From Candidatus Neomicrothrix sp. UBA2131 (GTDB lineage Bacteria > Actinomycetota > Acidimicrobiia > Acidimicrobiales > MedAcidi-G1), in assembly GCA_002329075.1 (NCBI GenBank), contig DCXR01000062.1, positions 1-53,547 of the forward strand: a stretch of DNA of 53,547 nucleotides. The letters are read 5' to 3'. The position numbers and the translations under genes were made by a program. Of the stretch, positions 1-8,667 are shown piece by piece. The notes under the pieces were generated by a model. The model was not told the origin of the DNA. It worked only from the letters and a program-made list of their open reading frames with translations, and searched no databases. The first letter of the stretch is position 1. The number at the start of each line of letters is the position of its first letter.

Positions 1-2
1 CG

Positions 3-398
3 GGCGATGGTTCCGGTGACGGCGTCACCGAAACCACGTCCACCCTGTTTCCCACGGTCACCGAAGCTCCCAGCGACGTCCAGGTGCTCGTCGCCAACGG
101 TTCCGGCACGGCGAGGGCGGCCGCTGCGGTGACGCAACTCCTCGTGCCGAAGGGCTACTCCACGCTTCCGCCGGCGAACGCCCAACCCACCGATACCACG
201 ATGATCTACTTCAGGCCCGGGATGGGGCTCGAGGCCCGGGCGGTGATGGACCTCCTCGCCCCGGACAGCCCCGACCTGTTGGCGCAGATTCCGCCGACCG
301 GACTGGCATCAGGCCTCGCCGAGAACGCCCTCGATCGTCTGGAGACGGCGGACATAGTTGTGATCCTCGGCGCCGACGATCGCATCCACAACGGCTGA
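3..398 (+). CDS. LytR C-terminal (LytR_C) domain protein, 3' fragment
   Basis: The frame is open from the left edge, so the true start lies outside the window. The visible part begins with a Thr/Ser-rich linker and continues into a compact domain starting VQVLVANGSGTARAAA, typical of the LytR_C domain that follows a membrane-anchored N-terminus in many actinobacterial envelope proteins. A later motif, ADIVVILGADD, matches the usual last strand of that domain. The domain is assumed to act outside the membrane. The N-terminal part, which would show whether this is an LCP-family ligase or only a LytR_C protein, is not visible. The stop lies 15 bases before the glycerate kinase start. Confidence 0.6.
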   Translation, partial: GDGSGDGVTETTSTLFPTVTEAPSDVQVLVANGSGTARAAAAVTQLLVPKGYSTLPPANAQPTDTTMIYFRPGMGLEARAVMDLLAPDSPDLLAQIPPTGLASGLAENALDRLETADIVVILGADDRIHNG

Positions 399-413
399 TA
401 CCGGTCTTCCGGC

Positions 414-1439
414 GTGCGCCTCGTCGCCGCTCCAGACAAGTTCCGCGGGACCGCCACCGCTGTCGAGATCGCCGATGCGGTCGTGCGCGGCGTGTGCTCC
501 ACCGGGGGTACGGGGACGGCCCTGCCGATGGCCGACGGCGGAGAGGGAACCCTCGAGGTCCTGGGCGGCGCCAACCGCCGGTCGACGGTAACCGGGCCGC
601 TCGGCGACCCAGTCGTGGCGGAATGGCGTCTCGACGGGCGATCGGCGGTCATAGAGATGGCGCAGGCATCAGGCCTGGTCCTCGCCGGCGGAGCCGAGGG
701 CAACGAGCCCCTCGATGCCACGACTACGGGGACCGGCGAACTCATCCGCGAGGCGGTCGAGTCGGGGGCCCGACGGGTGATCGTGGCGGTCGGAGGTTCC
801 GCGACGACCGACGGCGGGCTCGGAGCGCTCAGAGCCATGGGGCCATCCGCCCGCTACCGGGGCATCGAACTGCTGGTGGCCTGTGACGTCCGGACGCCCT
901 TCACCGGTGCTGCAGAGGTCTTCGGACCACAGAAGGGGGCATCGCCGTCCCAGATCGAGATGTTGCGCCGCCGACTCGTCCGCCTGGCCCAGCGCTACGA
1001 GGACGACTTCGGGATCGACGTGGCGGACCTCGACCGGGCGGGGGCCGCAGGTGGCCTGGCTGGTGGCCTCGCCGCAATCGGTGGCGAGTTGGTGGATGGG
1101 ATCGACCTGGTGGCCGAGGAGTTGGCGTTGGACGAAGCCCTCGAAGGTGCCGACCTCGTCGTGACGGGAGAGGGGATGCTGGATGCCACCTCCTACCAGG
1201 GCAAGGTCGTAGGGGGAGTGTCGGCCTACGCAGCCGCTGCAGGGCTACCGGTCCTGGTCGTGGCCGGGCAGGTCACCACCGACCTCGCCGGCCATCCCGA
1301 CGTGGTATCGCTGGTAGAACGCTTCGGCGAGGAACGGGCCCGCACCGATCCTGCCGGGTGCGTGGAGGCCGTCGTGGCAGAGGTTGCCGGGGGGGCAGGA
1401 ACAGGAGTTGCGGGCACCGATCGGGGCGTGCGTCGATAG
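414..1439 (+). CDS. Glycerate kinase (GlxK/GarK type)
   Basis: Predicted to phosphorylate D-glycerate with ATP, feeding glycerate from glyoxylate or serine metabolism into glycolysis. The N-terminus VAAPDKFRGTATA matches the family signature APDSFKGS. GGSATTDGG at about residues 127-135 and GEGMLDATSYQGK near residue 251 are further hallmark motifs. The 341 aa length is slightly short for the family (about 370-380). The GTG start is chosen because the conserved first strand RLVAAPD begins immediately after it. The gene closely follows the LytR_C gene on the same strand. Confidence 0.85.
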   Translation: MRLVAAPDKFRGTATAVEIADAVVRGVCSTGGTGTALPMADGGEGTLEVLGGANRRSTVTGPLGDPVVAEWRLDGRSAVIEMAQASGLVLAGGAEGNEPLDATTTGTGELIREAVESGARRVIVAVGGSATTDGGLGALRAMGPSARYRGIELLVACDVRTPFTGAAEVFGPQKGASPSQIEMLRRRLVRLAQRYEDDFGIDVADLDRAGAAGGLAGGLAAIGGELVDGIDLVAEELALDEALEGADLVVTGEGMLDATSYQGKVVGGVSAYAAAAGLPVLVVAGQVTTDLAGHPDVVSLVERFGEERARTDPAGCVEAVVAEVAGGAGTGVAGTDRGVRR

Positions 1440-1497
1440 GTTCATTGGACCAGTCCGTCGCCGGCACCCGCCGTGCGCCAGCCCACGGAGGCAACCC

Positions 1498-1773
1498 ATG
1501 GCCGTCACCATCCGCATTCCCACCACGTTGCGTCCCCTCACCGCCGGTGCCGACGAGGTCGAGGTCGATGGCGCAACCGTTGGCGAGGCCCTCGGGGCGC
1601 TAGAGGCATCCCACCCCGGTTTCGGTTCACGTATCCTCGACGAGTCGGGTGCCCTGCGCCGGTTCGTCAACGTCTTCGTGAGCGACGAGGACGTGCGCTT
1701 CCTCGACGGCCTCGATACCCCGGTTCCCGATGGTGCGACCGTCGCCATCGTCCCGGCCGTAGCCGGAGGGTGA
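1498..1773 (+). CDS. MoaD/ThiS family sulfur-carrier protein
   Basis: A 91-residue beta-grasp protein ending in Gly-Gly (VPAVAGG), the tail that is adenylated and thiocarboxylated in MoaD and ThiS carriers. Visible family features are the N-terminal strand TIRIPTTLRPLTAG, the helix region VGEALGALEASHPGF, and FVNVFVSDEDVRFLDGLDTP followed by VPDGATVAIVPAVAGG. The ATG is chosen because a GGAGG sits 6 bases upstream (1487-1491). An upstream extension is possible but lacks family sequence. The acceptor pathway (molybdopterin, cysteine or other) cannot be told from sequence. fdhD, a molybdoenzyme sulfurtransferase gene, lies 1.9 kb downstream. Confidence 0.85.
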   Translation: MAVTIRIPTTLRPLTAGADEVEVDGATVGEALGALEASHPGFGSRILDESGALRRFVNVFVSDEDVRFLDGLDTPVPDGATVAIVPAVAGG

Positions 1774-1851
1774 GGGAGCGGTCTGGTCCCGCATGCAGGA
1801 ACCGATCTGGTCCCCCGTGGAGGTTGTGATTCCCGGCCGACGCTGATTGGA

Positions 1852-1878
1852 TTGGCACTCGTCAGGGGAGAGTGCCAA
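1852..1878 (+). promoter_or_regulatory. CIRCE element (HrcA operator) upstream of groEL
   Basis: Inverted repeat with arms TTGGCACTC (1852-1860) and GAGTGCCAA (1870-1878) around exactly 9 bases. This is the CIRCE architecture (TTAGCACTC-N9-GAGTGCTAA) with a compensated change in both arms, so the palindrome is perfect. It lies 67 bases before the groEL ATG and indicates HrcA repression with heat-shock induction. Confidence 0.93.
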
Positions 1879-1944
1879 GTGCTGCGAACCTGACCTTCCA
1901 GCGCCTCTTCCCACGATTTCGAACCCAGAGAAAGGCTTCCGCCA

Positions 1945-3561
1945 ATGGCGAAGAACATCAGTTTCGACGAGCAGGCCCGCCGGTCGCTCGAAAAGGGCAT
2001 GAACCAACTGGCAGATGCCGTCCGGGTCACGCTTGGCCCCAAGGGCCGCAACGTCGTGCTCGACAAGAAGTGGGGCGCTCCCACGATCACCAACGACGGC
2101 GTCTCCATCGCCAAGGAGATCGAACTCGAGGACCCCTTCGAGAGGATCGGTGCCGAGCTCGTCAAGGAGGTCGCCAAGAAGACCGACGACGTGGCGGGCG
2201 ACGGCACCACCACCGCTACCGTGCTGGCCTGGTCGATGATCCGCGAAGGCCTGCGCAACGTCGCTGCCGGCGCCAACCCGATGTCGGTCAAGAAGGGCAT
2301 CGAGGCCTCCGTTGCCACCTCGGTCGAGTCGATCCTCGCCGGCGCCGTCGACGTCTCGAGCGACAAGGGCCAGATCGCCAACGTGGCCGCCATCTCGGCT
2401 GCCGACCCGGAAATCGGTTCCATGATCTCCGAGGCGATCGACAAGGTCGGCAAGGACGGCGTGATCACCGTCGAGGAGGGCCAGACCTTCGGCATCGAGA
2501 TGGACCTCGTCGAGGGAATGCGCTTCGACAAGGGCTACATCTCGCCGTACTTCGTCACCGACCCTGAGCGCATGGAGGCAGCACTCGAGGATCCCTACCT
2601 GCTGTTCGTCGGCTCCAAGGTCTCGACCGTACGCGACCTCGTGCCCGCCCTCGAGAAGGTCATGCAGGCAGGGCGTCCGCTGCTGATCATCGCCGAGGAC
2701 GTCGAGGGCGAGGCCCTGGCCACCCTCGTGGTCAACAAGATCCGCGGCACCTTCACCGCCGCTGCCGTCAAGGCCCCCGGGTTCGGTGACCGGCGCAAGG
2801 CAATGCTCCAGGACATGGCCATCCTCACCGGTGGACAGGTCATCACCGAGGAGGTTGGCCTCAAGGTCGAGAACGTCTCCCTCGACATGTTGGGACGTGC
2901 CCGCAAGGTCGTCGTCTCCAAGGACGAGACCACGATCGTCGAGGGCGAGGGCGACGAGGCCGACATCACCGGCCGGATCAGCCAGATCAAGGCTGAGATC
3001 GACAACACCGACTCCGACTACGACCGCGAGAAACTCCAGGAACGCCTCGCCAAGCTCTCGGGAGGCGTAGCCGTGCTCAAGGTAGGCGCTGCCACCGAGG
3101 TGGAACTCAAGGAGAAGAAGCACCGCATCGAGGACGCGGTCAGCACGACCAAGGCGGCCATCGAGGAAGGAGTCGTCGCCGGCGGTGGCGTGGCCCTGCT
3201 CCGTGCCCAGGCTGTGGCCCGATCGGTCGCAGATGGCCTCCCGACCGACGAGGCGACCGGTGCACGCATCGTGGCCCATGCGCTCGAGGGACCACTGCAC
3301 CAGATCGCCGTGAATGCGGGCCTCGAGGGTGGTGTCGTCGTCGAGCGCGTGCGTGGCCTCGAGGGCCCCAACGGCCTCAACGCCGCCACGGGCGAGTACG
3401 AGGACCTGGTCGCAGCAGGCATCATCGATGCCGCCAAGGTGACCCGGTCGGCGCTCCAGAACGCCGCTTCGATAGCCGCACTCTTCCTCACGACCGAGGC
3501 GGTCATCGCCGATGCCCCCGAGGACGGAGCCGGCGGCGGCATGCCGGACATGGACTTCTAG
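1945..3561 (+). CDS. groL: 60 kDa chaperonin GroEL
   Basis: ATP-driven folding chamber subunit, 538 aa, normal family length. The ATP-binding DGTTTAT begins at Asp86, and the N-terminus MAKNISFDEQARRSLEKGMN is typical. The C-terminus is GGGMPDMDF, related to the Gly/Met-rich tail of GroEL2-type chaperonins rather than the His-rich tail of mycobacterial GroEL1. No groES gene precedes it, so this is a solitary groEL copy. Control by the CIRCE palindrome is directly visible. A hairpin terminator follows within 40 bases of the stop, so it is probably monocistronic. Confidence 0.98.
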   Translation: MAKNISFDEQARRSLEKGMNQLADAVRVTLGPKGRNVVLDKKWGAPTITNDGVSIAKEIELEDPFERIGAELVKEVAKKTDDVAGDGTTTATVLAWSMIREGLRNVAAGANPMSVKKGIEASVATSVESILAGAVDVSSDKGQIANVAAISAADPEIGSMISEAIDKVGKDGVITVEEGQTFGIEMDLVEGMRFDKGYISPYFVTDPERMEAALEDPYLLFVGSKVSTVRDLVPALEKVMQAGRPLLIIAEDVEGEALATLVVNKIRGTFTAAAVKAPGFGDRRKAMLQDMAILTGGQVITEEVGLKVENVSLDMLGRARKVVVSKDETTIVEGEGDEADITGRISQIKAEIDNTDSDYDREKLQERLAKLSGGVAVLKVGAATEVELKEKKHRIEDAVSTTKAAIEEGVVAGGGVALLRAQAVARSVADGLPTDEATGARIVAHALEGPLHQIAVNAGLEGGVVVERVRGLEGPNGLNAATGEYEDLVAAGIIDAAKVTRSALQNAASIAALFLTTEAVIADAPEDGAGGGMPDMDF

Positions 3562-3577
3562 GAAGTCGTTTCAGGCG

Positions 3578-3604
3578 AGGGGCGCCCCACGGGGCGCCCT
3601 TTCG
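3578..3604 (+). terminator. Rho-independent-like terminator after groEL
   Basis: A GC-only stem GGGCGCCCC (3580-3588) pairs with GGGGCGCCC (3591-3599) across a 2-base spacer and is followed by TTTC. It lies 16 bases after the groEL stop. The T tract is short, as is common in high-GC actinobacteria. Confidence 0.8.
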
Positions 3605-3662
3605 CCGTTTTGGGGCAAGGGGGCTGTTCACTGATGGGCGTGGTCACAGCAGGAGCAGGCCG

Positions 3663-4451
3663 ATGAGCAGGGGTCGGACGCAACGGGTGCTGACGCGCCG
3701 GCATGACTCCGAGGGTTCCCGGCGGGTCCAGGACGACCTGATCGTCGAGGAGCCCATGTCCGTGCGCCTCGACGGTGAACTGGTTGCCACCACCATGCGC
3801 ACCCCGGGCGACGACTTCGAGTTGGCCGTCGGCTTTCTCGTCACGGAAGGAATGCTCGACGGTGCCCCGGTCCGGGCCGTTCGATACTGCGGGCAGGGCC
3901 CGGCAGCGGAAGCCGAATTCAACGACGTCACCGTCGAAACCGGCGGGGTCGCTCCGGTACCCACGCCGCGGCTGGGGCCGGCCTCCTCGTCGTGCGGAAT
4001 ATGCGGTTCGATGGCCATCGACGAGTTGGTCGAACGACTCGAGTCGCTGGACGTCGAGCCGTTCGGCCTGGATGTGCTGGCGGGCATGACGGAGCGGATC
4101 GCCGGCGGCCAGGCCCTCTTCGGCACCACGGGCGCCGTACACGCTGCGGTCGCCTTCGATCGGACCGGTCGTCCCCTGGTGCTTCGGGAGGACATCGGCC
4201 GCCACAACGCCGTCGACAAGGTGGTGGGTCGGCTGTACCTCGACGGGCACCTGCCCGCCAACGACCTCGGGCTGTGGGCCAGCGGTAGAGCCTCGTTCGA
4301 GATGGTCCAGAAGGCATGGGCGGCCGGCTTTGCCGCACTCGTGGCCGTGAGCGGCCCATCGGCCCTGGCCGTCGAGACCGCCCGCACCGCCGGCCTGCAA
4401 CTGGTGGGCTTCGCCCGCGACAACCGGCTGAACTTCTATACGCACGACTGA
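3663..4451 (+). CDS. fdhD: Formate dehydrogenase accessory sulfurtransferase FdhD
   Basis: Transfers sulfur to the molybdenum cofactor of formate dehydrogenases. The conserved CGICG motif supplies the paired cysteines Cys111 and Cys114. Other family blocks are EEPMSVRLDG, DDFELAVGFLVTEG, and REDIGRHNAVDKVVG in the C-terminal half. At 262 aa it is full length. No formate dehydrogenase subunit is in this window, so its client lies elsewhere. The ATG at 3663 gives the usual short basic leader. Confidence 0.95.
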   Translation: MSRGRTQRVLTRRHDSEGSRRVQDDLIVEEPMSVRLDGELVATTMRTPGDDFELAVGFLVTEGMLDGAPVRAVRYCGQGPAAEAEFNDVTVETGGVAPVPTPRLGPASSSCGICGSMAIDELVERLESLDVEPFGLDVLAGMTERIAGGQALFGTTGAVHAAVAFDRTGRPLVLREDIGRHNAVDKVVGRLYLDGHLPANDLGLWASGRASFEMVQKAWAAGFAALVAVSGPSALAVETARTAGLQLVGFARDNRLNFYTHD

Positions 4452-4511
4452 CCTGGGCAACCGACTTCTCCACCGCACCACGGCCCGGTTCGGTTCCGTA
4501 CACTCAGCGCC

Positions 4512-5201
4512 ATGAGCGAGCCGGCCACCCCCGCCGAGGGCCTCGGGGTCCTGCACCTGTTCTGCAGGGTCGGCCCCCTGGCGGATTCCGATGCCGTGCA
4601 GGCCGTGGTCGGTGCTGCAGAGACGACAGGCGAACAGGTCGTGCCGGTGGCGGTCCTCGGGCACAAGGCCGACCTGGCCTTCATGGTGCTCGGCGACGAC
4701 CTGTGGCGCCTCCGGGGCCTCCAGACCGGCCTCACCGAGGCGGGCCTCGAGGTCGTCGACAGCTACGTCTCGCTGACCGAGGTCTCCGAGTACGCCGCCG
4801 ACATCCCCGACGAGATGAAGGAGGCCCGACTGCGTCCCGTGCTGCCGCCTGAGGGAAAGCCTGCCTGGTGCTTCTATCCGATGTCGAAGCGGCGGGGTGA
4901 GCAGTCCAACTGGTTCACCCTCTCCTTCGAGGAGCGCCACGACCTGATGGTGGAGCACGGCGCTTCGGGTCGGAAGTTCGCCGGCCGGATACTGCAGATC
5001 GTCACCGCCTCGACCGGCGTAGACGACTACGAGTGGGGTGTCACGCTGTTCGGCCAACGGCCCGACGACATCAAGGACGTCGTCTACACGCTGCGCTACG
5101 ACGAGGCGTCCGCGGTCTACGCGGAGTTCGGACCCTTCTACACGGGCGTCGTCGGCTCCCTCGACGAGGTCCTCGACAGCGTCGGCTGCCGTGCCGGGTA
5201 G
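4512..5201 (+). CDS. hemQ: Coproheme decarboxylase HemQ/ChdC
   Basis: Last step of the coproporphyrin-dependent heme pathway: peroxide-driven decarboxylation of coproheme to heme b. It belongs to the chlorite-dismutase fold family. The diagnostic FYPMSKRR carries Tyr122, aligned with the catalytic tyrosine. Other family blocks are ERHDLMVEHGASGRKFAG (His149 is the candidate heme ligand), YEWGVTLFGQRPDDIKDVVY, and SAVYAEFGPFYTGVVG at the C-terminus. 229 aa is the standard actinobacterial length. The frameshifted larE follows immediately. hemE and the HemY/CgoX-type oxidase lie about 37 kb away in the same window. Confidence 0.95.
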   Translation: MSEPATPAEGLGVLHLFCRVGPLADSDAVQAVVGAAETTGEQVVPVAVLGHKADLAFMVLGDDLWRLRGLQTGLTEAGLEVVDSYVSLTEVSEYAADIPDEMKEARLRPVLPPEGKPAWCFYPMSKRRGEQSNWFTLSFEERHDLMVEHGASGRKFAGRILQIVTASTGVDDYEWGVTLFGQRPDDIKDVVYTLRYDEASAVYAEFGPFYTGVVGSLDEVLDSVGCRAG

Positions 5202-5208
5202 CGACTCG

Positions 5209-5972
5209 GTGTGCCTGTCCATTCAAGCCGGGGTGACGCCCCCGGACCGCCTGTGTGCCGACCTCGAGTCCCTCGGAAGCGTCGTGGTGGCCTTCTCGGT
5301 GGAGTCGACTCGGCGTTCCTCGCCGGCGTCGCCCCCGGGACGCTCGGCCCTGATCGGGCCAGGGCCGTCACGGCCGTGTCGCCCTCGCTCGTCGCAGCCG
5401 AATGGGAGGCCGCTGCCGCCCCGGCAGACGAGTGGGGCCTGTGCCGGACCCCGGTCGAGACCGAAGAGATGGCCTCGGCCGCCTACCGGGCCGACGACCC
5501 CGACCGTTGCTTCCATTGCAGGGAAGCGCTCATGGATGCCGTCAGGCTGATGGCCGACGCCGAAGGGGCGACGGTGCTGCCCGGCATCACGCTCGACGAC
5601 GTGGGTGACCACCGTCCCGGACAGCAGGCAGTCGCCGGTCGGGGTGCCCGGTTCCCCCTCCTCGATGCCGGCTTCACCAGGGCCGAGGTCCGGGAACAGT
5701 CCCGCCTGATGGGCCTGCGTACCTGGGACAAGCCGGCCGGGCCGTGCCCTGCCTCCCGCGTCCCCTGCGGCTCCCCGGTCAGCGTGTCCGTGCTCTCGAC
5801 CGTGGAACGTGCCGAGGCGGGCCTGCATCGACCGGGATTCGACGAGATTCGGGTACGCCACTACGACGACACGGCCCGTATCGGGGTCCCCGGGCACCGT
5901 CTTTCTGAGGTCGTGGCAGCGGTGTCGGCCTCCGGCTACCGCTACGTCACCCCCGACCCGGCCGACCTGTGA
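5209..5972 (+). pseudogene. larE: LarE-like ATP-dependent sulfur transferase, frameshifted
   Basis: LarE makes the nickel-pincer cofactor of lactate racemase-family enzymes by giving up a cysteine sulfur. The PP-loop is split between two frames. The first frame reads LGSVVVAFS up to about 5296, and GGVDSAFLAGVA then continues in another frame to the stop at 5972. One extra G in the run near 5296-5300 would restore VVVAFSGGVDSAFLAGVA. Downstream motifs are intact: CFHCREAL, and WDKPAGPCPASRVPCG containing the candidate sacrificial cysteine. Possible starts in the first frame are GTG at 5191, 5209 or 5233. A sequencing or assembly indel seems likelier than true decay, because the rest is well conserved. 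Confidence 0.8.
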
Positions 5973-6013
5973 CCCGGCAACCTCGACGACGTCCTCCGGT
6001 CCGATCCGTGACC

Positions 6014-6325
6014 ATGCGGGTACGGGCCTTCGTCCCCGACCTGATGGACCGTTCCAGATTGAGTGCGCCGGAGGTCTCCGTCGAGTTCGTCCCCGATCCG
6101 GCGACGCTCCTCGACGGTGAAGCCGACCTGTTCGTCGTCGACCTCGCCCGACCCGGTGCCCTGGAGGCCGTCTGCAGCGACTCCGCCGACCTGGGTCGGG
6201 TCGTGGGCTTCGCCCCTCATGTCGACGAGGCGGTCATCGGCGGTGCCCGGTCGGCAGGCCTTGCCGAGGTGCTGCCGCGGTCGGCCTTCTTCCGACGATT
6301 TCCCGAAGTGGGGAGTGGCGGATGA
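6014..6325 (+). CDS. Small receiver-like protein of unknown function
   Basis: About 104 aa. It has alternating strand/helix segments: MRVRAFVPDLMDRSRL, ADLFVVDLARPGALEAV, GRVVGFAPHVDEAVIGGAR, GLAEVLPRSAFFRRFPEV. The pattern resembles a response-regulator receiver fold, with Asp in the VVDLARP strand and a final helix after a PRS motif. No phosphorylation pocket can be confirmed by eye. A GTG at 5969 would overlap the larE stop as GTGA and add 15 basic residues; the ATG at 6014 is preferred because strand 1 starts there. Its stop overlaps the glnD start (ATGA at 6322), so translation is probably coupled to glnD. Confidence 0.65.
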   Translation: MRVRAFVPDLMDRSRLSAPEVSVEFVPDPATLLDGEADLFVVDLARPGALEAVCSDSADLGRVVGFAPHVDEAVIGGARSAGLAEVLPRSAFFRRFPEVGSGG

Positions 6326-8640
6326 CGGAGGGTTCGCCGGCCGGTCCGACATATGCGATCGACGACCTGCTCGCCGACGACTCGTTGACCGGCACCGCAT
6401 GGTGCGAGGCACGGACAGATCGGGTCGACGGGTACCTGGCAGCGCTCTATTCGGCGATCGACACACCGGACGGCACCGCCCTCGTGGCCCTGGGTGGCTA
6501 CGGGAGGCAGCGGTTGTGTCCGTGCAGCGACCTGGACGTTGCGCTGGTCCATGCACCCGGCGTGGAGATCGCCTCAGTCGCCGACGGCCTCTGGTATCCG
6601 GTGTGGGACTCCGGGCTGAAGTTGGGGCACCAGGTGGGCACGGTCGACCAGATCCTCGAAGTGGCCCGTGAGAGCCTCGACACGGCGACGAGCCTGTTGA
6701 GTGCGCGGTTCATCGCCGGCGACGACTCCCTGGCGACCGCCCTGGGGGACGGAGGGAGGGCACAGTGGTCATCACGCTGGCGGGGTCACCTCCGGGACCT
6801 CGGTGCAGCCGTGGCCGAGCGGCACGCCCGGTTCGGTGAGGTCGCCTTCCTGCTGGAGCCCGACCTCAAGGAGGGCCGTGGTGGTCTCCGCGATGTCCAC
6901 ACCCTCGGCTGGCTCGAGATGAACGAGCCGATTCTCCGCGAGGCAGAGTCGATTGCCCTGGCGGAGGCTTCTGAGACCCTGCTCGCAGCACGCGTGGAGA
7001 TCCACCGTGTCACTGGTCGGCTCAGCGACCGCCTGCTGTTGGAACTCCAGGACGAGGTGGCTGCCCGGCTGGGATACAGGGACGCCGACCTGCTGATGGC
7101 TGACGTTGCCGGGGCGGGTCGCTCCATCGCCTGGACCGGTGAGGGTGCGTTGCGACGCATCAGCCGGGACCTGCGCAACAAGGGGCGCCGGAATCCCCTC
7201 GTCCGTCGTCGTCGCCGGGAGGTCGCCCCGGGGATGATCCTCGAGGATGGCCTGGTCCACCTCGCCGACTCGGAAACCTTCGGTGACCCGCTGGCGGTGC
7301 TGCGCTGCGCCCATGTTGCAGCAGGCCACTCGGCACTTCTGGCCCGCCGGTCGCTCGCGCGCCTGGCCGACGAGACACCCCCGCTGCCGGAGCCCTGGTC
7401 CGACGAGGCCCGGCAGGTCTTCGTGGACCTGCTGGCCACCGGTGAGCCGTCGGTGGAGGTGATCGAGGACCTCGACCAGGCGGGTCTCTTCGTCCCGATC
7501 CTTCCGGAATGGGAGCCCTGCAGGTCCCGCCCGCAACGCAACGCCTACCACAGGTTCACGGTGGACCGACACCTGCTCGTGGCCGTCGCCGAGGCATCTC
7601 TCCTGCTCGACCGGGTCGATCGGCCCGACCTGCTGCTCGTCGGAGCGCTGCTCCACGACATCGGCAAGGGCTACCCGGGCGACCACACCGAGGTGGGTCG
7701 GGAACTCGTGGCGACCATCGCCTCCCGGATGGGGTTTCCCGGGACGGACGTAGACCTTCTGGTCGCCATGGTCGAGCACCACCTGTTGCTGCCGGATGTT
7801 GCCATCCGACGCAACCTCGATGACGACGGAACAATCCGGTCGGTGGCGGAAGCGGTCGGGGGCCGCCAGTTGCTGGCCCTGCTGGGTGCCCTCACCGAGG
7901 CCGACTCGATCGCCACAGGTCCGTCGGCCTGGAGCACCTGGAAGGCGGAACTTGTACACGAACTGGTGCGGCGCGTCGACCACTTCCTTGCCGGAGGCGA
8001 TCTGGCCGAGGTGATCGGTGACTCGTTCCCGGACGCGGGGCAACGCGAACTGATCCAGCGCAGCGGCCTGGTCGTCAGCGGTGACGGCTTGACGCTGACC
8101 GTTGTGGCCGATGACCGACCCGGCGTGTTCTCGAAGGTGGCCGGCGTCCTGGCCCTCAACGGCGCAGGCGTAGTGGCAGCCGCCGCACATTCGGAGAGAG
8201 GGCGGGCCCTGTCCGTGTTCCGGGTGAGGGCGGTATTCGGCAATGCCCCTGATTGGGAGCAGGTGGGAGGACAGATCGAGCAGGCGCTGGCAGGTCGCCT
8301 GGCGTTGTCCGCCCGACTCGGGGACCGCTCGCGGGTGTATCTGACGGCACCGACTTCGGCCCGGCCGGCCAAGCCGAGGGTCACCGTCGACAACCGGAGT
8401 TCCACCTCGGCCACGGTCCTCGAGGTCACCTGTCCGGACGGTGTGGGTGTCCTGTACCGGATAACCCGGGCGTTCGCCGAACTCGACCTCGACATCGTGA
8501 GTGCCCGCGTGCAGACGCTGGGTTCCGACGTGGTCGATGCCTTCTACATCCGGGACTCCTCCGGGTCCAAGATCATCGATGGGGAGCACCTGGCCGAGAT
8601 CGAACTCGCCGTCCTGCGTTGGATCGACGTCGACTTCTGA
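6322..8640 (+). CDS. glnD: [Protein-PII] uridylyltransferase/uridylyl-removing enzyme GlnD
   Basis: Bifunctional nitrogen sensor that adds or removes UMP on PII. Domains in order: nucleotidyltransferase with GGYGR (58-62) and SDLDV (69-73); a PII-uridylyltransferase helical region; an HD hydrolase with LLHDIGKGYPGDHTEVG near residue 444; and two C-terminal ACT domains, starting near residues 590 (VADDRPGVFSKVAGVLALNG) and 700 (CPDGVGVLYRITRAF). At 772 aa it is shorter than the E. coli protein but typical for actinobacteria. It starts on an ATGA overlap with the receiver-like gene. No PII or ammonium transporter gene is adjacent. Confidence 0.95.
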   Translation: MTEGSPAGPTYAIDDLLADDSLTGTAWCEARTDRVDGYLAALYSAIDTPDGTALVALGGYGRQRLCPCSDLDVALVHAPGVEIASVADGLWYPVWDSGLKLGHQVGTVDQILEVARESLDTATSLLSARFIAGDDSLATALGDGGRAQWSSRWRGHLRDLGAAVAERHARFGEVAFLLEPDLKEGRGGLRDVHTLGWLEMNEPILREAESIALAEASETLLAARVEIHRVTGRLSDRLLLELQDEVAARLGYRDADLLMADVAGAGRSIAWTGEGALRRISRDLRNKGRRNPLVRRRRREVAPGMILEDGLVHLADSETFGDPLAVLRCAHVAAGHSALLARRSLARLADETPPLPEPWSDEARQVFVDLLATGEPSVEVIEDLDQAGLFVPILPEWEPCRSRPQRNAYHRFTVDRHLLVAVAEASLLLDRVDRPDLLLVGALLHDIGKGYPGDHTEVGRELVATIASRMGFPGTDVDLLVAMVEHHLLLPDVAIRRNLDDDGTIRSVAEAVGGRQLLALLGALTEADSIATGPSAWSTWKAELVHELVRRVDHFLAGGDLAEVIGDSFPDAGQRELIQRSGLVVSGDGLTLTVVADDRPGVFSKVAGVLALNGAGVVAAAAHSERGRALSVFRVRAVFGNAPDWEQVGGQIEQALAGRLALSARLGDRSRVYLTAPTSARPAKPRVTVDNRSSTSATVLEVTCPDGVGVLYRITRAFAELDLDIVSARVQTLGSDVVDAFYIRDSSGSKIIDGEHLAEIELAVLRWIDVDF

Positions 8641-8667
8641 TCCGACGCCCGGGATCGCCTACGGTCG

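Noticed and set aside
1627..3300. 557-codon minus-strand open frame antisense to groEL
   Set aside because: It is a shadow of the strongly conserved groEL frame in high-GC DNA. Its translation has no family motifs and is rich in Asp, Gly and Leu, as expected from the complementary codons.
3558..5222. 554-codon minus-strand open frame antisense to fdhD and hemQ
   Set aside because: Both plus-strand genes have complete catalytic motifs, and the minus-strand frame spans two unrelated genes and the terminator.
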